DNA from: an uncultured Clostridia bacterium
GTDB taxonomy: Bacteria > Bacillota > Clostridia > Christensenellales > UBA1242
Direction: 5' to 3'
Assembly (NCBI GenBank): GCA_947631875.1
Contig: CANRMV010000038.1
Location: 1 to 8,992 of the forward strand
DNA length: 8,992 nucleotides
Shown one piece after another: positions 5,651 to 8,992 of this stretch (the first letter of the stretch is position 1; each line of letters opens with the position of its first letter). Position numbers and translations under genes: made by a program. The notes below the pieces were generated by a model. It was not told the DNA's origin. It did no database searches and worked only from the letters and a program-made list of their open reading frames with translations.

Positions 5651-6268
5651 TTAAGCCTTTTTTGCGTTCTTGTTCGACTTTTGTGTTGTTGTGGTTTTTG
5701 TTCCACTTTTTGCTGCCTTAGTTTCTGTTTTTGCAGCAGGTTTTGCTGCTTTTGTTTCAGTTTTTGCAGCAGGTTTAGCAGCCTTTGCAACTGGTTTTGT
5801 TGTTTTTGGCTCTGCCTTCTTTGTCTCTGGCTTTGCAGCCTTAGCAGCCTTCTTTTCAACAGCAGCGGCTGGTTTTGCAGGTTTTGTTGTTTCTTTCTTA
5901 ACAGGTTTTTCTGCATTTGCCTTCTTAGCGTCTTTCTTAGAAGGTTTTACATATTCCTTATCAAGTGAAACTCCACATTTGCAAACTCTAACCTTTTTGC
6001 CATTGATTTCTTTGTGATGTATTCTTGTTGCTTTTCCACAAGTTGGACAAACAACCATCACATTTGAAGCCTCAATAGGAGCGGATTTCTTAACGATTGC
6101 GCTCTTTTCATCTTGACGTCTTGCTTTTTTGTGTTTGGTTACAATATTAACATTGTCCACCAAAACTCTGTTACTTTCAGGATAAACTTCCAAGACTTTG
6201 CCGGTTTTTCCTTTTTCTTTTCCAGCGATAACAACAACGTTGTCGCCCTTCTTAATTGACATATTCAT
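5651..6268 (-). CDS. rplX: 50S ribosomal protein L24 (uL24) with long Lys/Ala-rich C-terminal tail
   Basis: L24 is an early assembly protein that binds 23S rRNA near the polypeptide exit tunnel. Residues 1-106 are a normal L24: a KOW segment (KKGDNVVVIAGKEKGKTGKV), VDNVNIVTKHKK, and a zinc-knuckle-like insert with CPTC (74-77) and CKC (96-98). The second pair is Cys-x-Cys, not the Cys-x2-Cys common in this insert. Residues about 107-205 form an extra tail rich in Lys, Ala, Thr and Pro, with the 11-residue unit KPAAKTETKAA repeated perfectly at 165-175 and 176-186. It resembles histone H1-like basic tails and is probably disordered. Typical L24 is about 100-110 residues, so the gene is nearly doubled. 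The frame is open to TAA 12 nt before rplE, so this is no frameshift. ATG 6268 has AGGAG 6 nt upstream; the second ATG, two codons later, is less well spaced. Confidence 0.95.
   Translation of the reverse strand: MNMSIKKGDNVVVIAGKEKGKTGKVLEVYPESNRVLVDNVNIVTKHKKARRQDEKSAIVKKSAPIEASNVMVVCPTCGKATRIHHKEINGKKVRVCKCGVSLDKEYVKPSKKDAKKANAEKPVKKETTKPAKPAAAVEKKAAKAAKPETKKAEPKTTKPVAKAAKPAAKTETKAAKPAAKTETKAAKSGTKTTTTQKSNKNAKKA
5711..5776 (-). repeat. Two tandem 33-bp units in the rplX tail
   Basis: The units 5711-5743 and 5744-5776 match at 30 of 33 positions. They are in frame and both encode KPAAKTETKAA; all three differences are synonymous. Flanking sequence on both sides is a degenerate version of the same pattern (KPVAKAA before, KSGTKT after). 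Confidence 0.9.
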
Positions 6269-6280
6269 GGCGTTCTCCTT

Positions 6281-6649
6281 TTAAATAACTTCTGGTGCGA
6301 GAGAAATGATTTTCATGTAACCTTTATCACGAAGTTCTCTTGCAATAGGCCCAAACACACGAGTTCCCTTTGGCTGTTTTTGGTTATCGATAATAACAGC
6401 GGCATTGTCGTCAAAACGGATGTGAGAACCATCGTCTCTGTTCAAACCTTTTGTTGTTCTAACAACAACGGCTTTAACAACATCACCCTTTTTAACGCTT
6501 CCGCCTGGAATGGCTTTTTTAACAGAGGCAACAATGACATCACCAATATTGCCACTTCTTCTAAAAGAGCCACCAAGAACTCTGATACACATAATTTCTT
6601 TTGCTCCTGTGTTGTCAGCAACTTTCAGTCTTGTTTGTGGTTGAATCAT
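6281..6649 (-). CDS. rplN: 50S ribosomal protein L14 (uL14)
   Basis: L14 sits at the subunit interface and helps form bridge B8; it is also the docking site of the silencing factor RsfS in other bacteria. The protein is 122 residues, the canonical length. It starts MIQPQTRLKVADNTGAKEIM and contains RVLGGS, NIGDVIVASVKKAIPGG, VKKGDVVKAVVVRT, IRFDDNAAVIID and the ending GPIARELRDKGYMKIISLAP, all standard. This is one of the least divergent proteins in the window. GGAGGG lies upstream of the ATG, beginning at the rpsQ stop, with a 9 nt gap. Confidence 0.98.
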   Translation of the reverse strand: MIQPQTRLKVADNTGAKEIMCIRVLGGSFRRSGNIGDVIVASVKKAIPGGSVKKGDVVKAVVVRTTKGLNRDDGSHIRFDDNAAVIIDNQKQPKGTRVFGPIARELRDKGYMKIISLAPEVI

Positions 6650-6658
6650 ATTCCCTCC

Positions 6659-6913
6659 TTACTTAGCCTTTTGAACGATTTTAACAACTCTGTGGTATTT
6701 TTCTTTTGAAAGTGGGCGAGTTTCCATAATAAGAACTGTGTCGCCAACACCACATTCGTTGTTTTCGTCGTGTGCTTTAAATTTCTTTGATTTTTGAACG
6801 ACTTTTTTATAAAGTGGGTCTTTAACTCTGTAATTGACCCTAACAACGACAGTCTTGTCCATGCTTGTGCTTACAACAATGCCTTGTCTTGTGTTTCTAT
6901 TATTTCTTTCCAT
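6659..6913 (-). CDS. rpsQ: 30S ribosomal protein S17 (uS17)
   Basis: S17 is a primary 16S rRNA-binding protein with an OB fold. From ATG 6913 the protein is 84 residues, the family norm, beginning MERNNRNTRQGIVVSTSMDK and including TVVVRVNYRVKDPLYKK and the VGDTVLIMETRPLSK segment. An in-frame ATG at 6928 would add five residues (MEETT), but GGAGG at 6922-6926 lies 8 nt before 6913 and overlaps the earlier ATG, so 6913 is the likely start. The gene overlaps the end of rpmC by 14 nt, which points to coupled translation. Confidence 0.97.
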   Translation of the reverse strand: MERNNRNTRQGIVVSTSMDKTVVVRVNYRVKDPLYKKVVQKSKKFKAHDENNECGVGDTVLIMETRPLSKEKYHRVVKIVQKAK

Positions 6914-7118
6914 CGTTGTTTCCTCCATTTGCTAACTCCTTTTCTTTGATAGCAGTTTTAACTCTTGCGATTTCTCTTCTAACATTTCTTATTGCGAGTG
7001 GATTTGCAAGGTTTCTTGTTGCGTGAGAGAAACGAAGATTAAAGAGTTCAGTTTTAAGTTCTTTAAGTCTTGCGTTCAACTGCTCTAATGGCAGGGTTTT
7101 GATTTCTTCATTCTTCAT
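6900..7118 (-). CDS. rpmC: 50S ribosomal protein L29 (uL29)
   Basis: L29 is a small helical-hairpin protein at the tunnel exit that, with L23, forms the docking site for trigger factor and the signal recognition particle. From ATG 7118 it is 72 residues: MKNEEIKTLPLEQLNARLKE, then LKTELFNLRF and NVRREIARVKT, matching the two-helix pattern. The frame could start at GTG 7130 (adding VRT), but MKNEEI is the usual N-terminus and an AAGGTGGTGA ribosome binding stretch lies before 7118. It overlaps rplP by 11 nt and rpsQ by 14 nt. The last residues, ANGGNNDGKK, exceed the usual length and carry the rpsQ ribosome binding site. Confidence 0.96.
   Translation of the reverse strand: MKNEEIKTLPLEQLNARLKELKTELFNLRFSHATRNLANPLAIRNVRREIARVKTAIKEKELANGGNNDGKK
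6922..6926 (-). promoter_or_regulatory. Ribosome binding site inside rpmC that decides the rpsQ start
   Basis: On the minus strand this reads GGAGG, within the Gly-Gly codons near the C-terminus of L29. Spacing of 8 nt to ATG 6913 selects that start over ATG 6928. Confidence 0.8.
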
Positions 7119-7563
7119 TGTTCTCACCACCTTCTTCGGTTACCACAGCGGCATCGGCTTCTTTCTTAACAAACTTTGTTTTGCAAGGAAGTTTTGTTCC
7201 TGCAAGTCTGAGAGCCTCTTTTGCCACATTTTCAGCAACACCTTCAATTTCAAAGAGAACTCTGCCTGGTTTCACAACGGCAACCCAAAATTCTGGATTT
7301 CCTTTACCAGAACCCATACGAGTTTCGGCAGGTTTCTTTGTTACAGGTTTATCTGGAAAAATCTTAATCCAAACCTTTCCGCCTCTCTTGATGTAACGCG
7401 TAAGTGCGATACGAGCGGCTTCAATTTGGTTTGATTTAATCCAACATGGTTCTGTGGCAATCATGCCGTAAGTGCCATAAGCAAGAGTGTTGCCTCTTGT
7501 GGCCTTGCCGGTCATTCTTCCACGCATAACCTTTCTTCTTTTAACTCTTTTAGGCATTAACAT
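7108..7563 (-). CDS. rplP: 50S ribosomal protein L16 (uL16)
   Basis: L16 organises the A-site region of 23S rRNA and is among the last proteins added to the 50S subunit. The protein is 151 residues. It begins MLMPKRVKRRKVMRGRMTGK and has IEAARIALTRYIKRGGKVWI, then PVTKKPAETRMGSGKGNPEFW and VKPGRVLFEIEGV, the family core. An acidic tail (about 134-151, EADAAVV then EEGGENNEE) goes a little beyond the usual end; it also encodes the rpmC ribosome binding site. ATG 7563 is preceded by GGAGG at 7573-7577, inside rpsC, 9 nt away; ATG 7557 is too far from it. The gene overlaps rpsC by 14 nt. Confidence 0.97.
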   Translation of the reverse strand: MLMPKRVKRRKVMRGRMTGKATRGNTLAYGTYGMIATEPCWIKSNQIEAARIALTRYIKRGGKVWIKIFPDKPVTKKPAETRMGSGKGNPEFWVAVVKPGRVLFEIEGVAENVAKEALRLAGTKLPCKTKFVKKEADAAVVTEEGGENNEE

Positions 7564-8227
7564 TGTTCTTGTCCTCCTTTATAGGTTTCTTGGACAGAAT
7601 TTCGCCCTTGTAAATCCAGCACTTAATGCCAAGTTTGCCATAGTTTGTGTAGGCAGCAGTTTCAGCGTAGTCAATATCAGCACGAATTGTTTGAAGTGGA
7701 AGAGAGCCTTCCATATATTTTTCGGTTCTGCCGATTGTGTTTGCTCCGTCAATAACGCCGCTAACTTGAACTTTGCATCCCTTTGCACCAGCCTTCATAA
7801 CTCTTTGAAGCGCTTGTTTCAATGCTCTTCTCCAAGCCACACGCTTTTCAAGTTGTTGAGCAATGCTTTCAGCAACAAGTTTTGCGTCTAAGTCAACCTT
7901 TTTAACTTCTTTAACATTTAATACAAGGTTTTTAACAGGACGAACAATTTTGTTTAAGTCCTTCTTGATTTGTTCAATTCCAGCACCCTTTGTTCCGATA
8001 ATCACACCAGGTTTGCCTGTGTAGATATCAACTTCAAGTTTGCCTTCTGTTCTTTTGATTTCAACTTTTGAAATTCCTGCACTTGCATGCTTTTTCTCAA
8101 AAAATTCTCTTATATCATGGTCCTCTTTAAGATTTGCGGCAAAATCTTTTTTCTTGGAAAACCAAGTTGACTGCCAATCTTTATTGATGCCAAGCCTAAG
8201 TCCGTATGGACTAACTTTTTGTCCCAT
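7550..8227 (-). CDS. rpsC: 30S ribosomal protein S3 (uS3)
   Basis: S3 lies at the mRNA entry pore and, with S4 and S5, contributes to mRNA unwinding. The protein is 225 residues. It starts MGQKVSPYGLRLGINKDW; the KH domain has GKPGVIIGTKGAGIEQIKK (71-89); VAESIAQQLEKRVAWRRALK (118-137) holds the basic helix linked to helicase activity in E. coli; and the C-terminal domain has RADIDY and GIKCWIYKGE. The usual SGRLGGAEIARTE reads SGVIDGANTIGRTE here (156-169), with an extra residue and loss of the Arg. ATG 8227 shares its A with the rplV stop (TAATG) and AAAGGAGG lies upstream, so coupling to rplV is likely. Confidence 0.97.
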   Translation of the reverse strand: MGQKVSPYGLRLGINKDWQSTWFSKKKDFAANLKEDHDIREFFEKKHASAGISKVEIKRTEGKLEVDIYTGKPGVIIGTKGAGIEQIKKDLNKIVRPVKNLVLNVKEVKKVDLDAKLVAESIAQQLEKRVAWRRALKQALQRVMKAGAKGCKVQVSGVIDGANTIGRTEKYMEGSLPLQTIRADIDYAETAAYTNYGKLGIKCWIYKGEILSKKPIKEDKNNVNA

Positions 8228-8622
8228 TATTTTGCCTCCTTTAACTTGTCAAGTATAAAAGTTATATGACAAGATTTTCTAACAAATCTATCAACTCTTC
8301 CCCTGCCTCTGAAATTCACTCTTTCAAACATTGGCGCTTGTGTTGAGTAGCATTCAGCAACAAACAAGTTGTCAGAAGAGAGACCCTTGTTGTTTTCTGC
8401 GTTTGCAATGGCACTTTTAAGCACTTTAAGCGCTTCCTTTGCGCCTGCTTGTGGCATATATGTGAGAATTGCAACCGCTTCATTAACCCTCTTTCCTCTC
8501 ACATTGTCAAGGACAATTCTAACCTTAGAGGAACTCATGCGAACGTTCTTTGCAACTGCATAAGGGCGTTTATCTCTATTTGCGGCTCTTTTTTCAGCCT
8601 TTTGTCTAATTCTTGTAGCCAT
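8227..8622 (-). CDS. rplV: 50S ribosomal protein L22 (uL22)
   Basis: L22 contacts all domains of 23S rRNA and sends a long beta-hairpin into the exit tunnel, where it forms the constriction with L4. The protein is 131 residues, about 20 longer than E. coli L22, mostly a basic N-terminal extension (residues 2-19). The core VRMSSSKVRIVLDNVRGKRV and VLKSAIANAENNKGL is clear. The hairpin reads APMFERVNFRGRGRVDR (97-112) where E. coli has GPSMKRIMPRAKGRADR; the two are the same length. GAGGTGA precedes the ATG, with 8 nt between it and rpsS. The stop overlaps the rpsC start. Confidence 0.97.
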   Translation of the reverse strand: MATRIRQKAEKRAANRDKRPYAVAKNVRMSSSKVRIVLDNVRGKRVNEAVAILTYMPQAGAKEALKVLKSAIANAENNKGLSSDNLFVAECYSTQAPMFERVNFRGRGRVDRFVRKSCHITFILDKLKEAK

Positions 8623-8630
8623 GTTTCACC

Positions 8631-8909
8631 TCAACTTCTTTTTGCGGCTTGTTTTTGTCCCGCATGTCCTTTAAATGTTCTTGTCAGTGAAAATTCGCCA
8701 AGTTTGTGTCCAACCATATCTGCTGTAACATAAACAGGAATATGTTTTTTACCGTTGTGCACTGCGAATGTAAATCCGACAAATTCAGGATAGATAGTAG
8801 ATGTTCTTGACCAAGTTTTGATAGGTTTCTTAACGCCACTTTCAGCCATTGCAAGAACTTTTTTCATAAGTTTTGGGCTGACGTAAGGCTTTTTAATTTC
8901 TTTACTCAT
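8631..8909 (-). CDS. rpsS: 30S ribosomal protein S19 (uS19)
   Basis: S19 sits in the head of the 30S subunit with S13 and takes part in inter-subunit bridges and A-site tRNA contact. The protein is 92 residues, the usual length. IKTWSRTSTIYPEFVGF at 30-46, FAVHNGKKHIPVYVT at 48-62, DMVGHKLGEF and TRTFKGHAG are family marks. Departures from near-universal positions: the N-terminal KKGPFVD is KKPYVSP, WSRRSTI is WSRTSTI, and GHTFAVHNG is GFTFAVHNG. AAGGAG lies 7 nt before the ATG, with 11 nt between it and rplB. Confidence 0.97.
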   Translation of the reverse strand: MSKEIKKPYVSPKLMKKVLAMAESGVKKPIKTWSRTSTIYPEFVGFTFAVHNGKKHIPVYVTADMVGHKLGEFSLTRTFKGHAGQKQAAKRS

Positions 8910-8920
8910 CTTCTCTCTCC

Positions 8921-8992
8921 TTAATTGATTCTCTTAACCATCAAACGGTTAGATTTGTTTTTCTTCTTTCTTGTCTTTAATCCAAGTGCTGG
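8921..8992 (-). CDS. rplB: 50S ribosomal protein L2, C-terminal end (cut by window edge)
   Basis: Only the last 23 codons and the TAA stop are present. The peptide runs PALGLKTRKKKNKSNRLMVK and ends RIN, matching the L2 ending P-LG-KTRKKK-S---IVRRR. L2 is a core protein of the peptidyl-transferase region. Its position directly upstream of rpsS is the standard S10-operon arrangement. The rest of the gene, including the conserved catalytic-region His segment, lies outside the window. Confidence 0.92.
   Translation of the reverse strand, partial: PALGLKTRKKKNKSNRLMVKRIN

Noticed and set aside
5621..5968. Plus-strand Cys/Phe-rich frame of 115 codons opposite the rplX tail
   Set aside because: It is the reverse-complement shadow of Lys/Ala/Thr-rich codons; the composition is repetitive and there is no start signal.
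7119..7130. GTG start for L29 at 7130
   Set aside because: MKNEEI at 7118 is the usual start, and the GGTGGTGA stretch upstream fits it as a ribosome binding site.
1..8992. CRISPR array, tRNA, rRNA, phage or defence genes
   Set aside because: No regularly spaced repeats, no cloverleaf or rRNA sequence, and no gene outside the ribosomal-secY-adk-map set was found on either strand.

Overview
The window is the downstream two thirds of a bacterial S10-spc ribosomal protein operon. Every gene lies on the minus strand, so transcription runs from high to low coordinates. Gene order is (rplB)-rpsS-rplV-rpsC-rplP-rpmC-rpsQ-rplN-rplX-rplE-rpsN-rpsH-rplF-rplR-rpsE-rpmD-rplO-secY-[259 nt spacer]-adk-(map). 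rplB and map are cut by the window edges. The order is the conserved one with no gene missing or inserted, and the standard genetic code reads every frame through.

The source looks like a low-GC Gram-positive type bacterium (Bacillota, probably Clostridia-like). The reasons are secY followed by adk and map, as in Bacillus and Clostridium; a short zinc-ribbon S14; a four-cysteine zinc LID in adenylate kinase; an L24 with a zinc-knuckle insert; A/T-rich coding sequence; and strong AGGAGG-type ribosome binding sites. Several proteins (S3, S19, L6, L22, Adk) depart from near-universal motifs, which suggests a divergent, perhaps uncultivated lineage. I cannot place it more exactly.

Layout: 8921-8992 is the L2 C-terminus. 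6659-8909 holds the rest of the S10 part (S19, L22, S3, L16, L29, S17). 2328-6649 is the spc part (L14, L24, L5, S14, S8, L6, L18, S5, L30, L15). 1017-2318 is SecY, 137-757 is Adk, and 1-140 is the start of methionine aminopeptidase. Genes are packed with gaps of 5-14 nt or overlaps of 1-14 nt, each with its own Shine-Dalgarno site, which is often inside or overlapping the end of the upstream gene.

The products are parts of one growth machine: large- and small-subunit ribosomal proteins, the Sec channel that accepts nascent membrane proteins, the enzyme that recycles AMP to ADP, and the enzyme that removes initiator methionine.

Two things stand out. First, the 259 nt spacer between secY and adk is unlike any other junction here: it is richer in G+C, codes for nothing I can support, and is filled with nested inverted repeats. 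Second, L24 carries a 99-residue Lys/Ala/Thr/Pro tail with an 11-residue tandem repeat, nearly doubling the protein. I see no wholly new multi-gene system; the rest is ordinary core genome.
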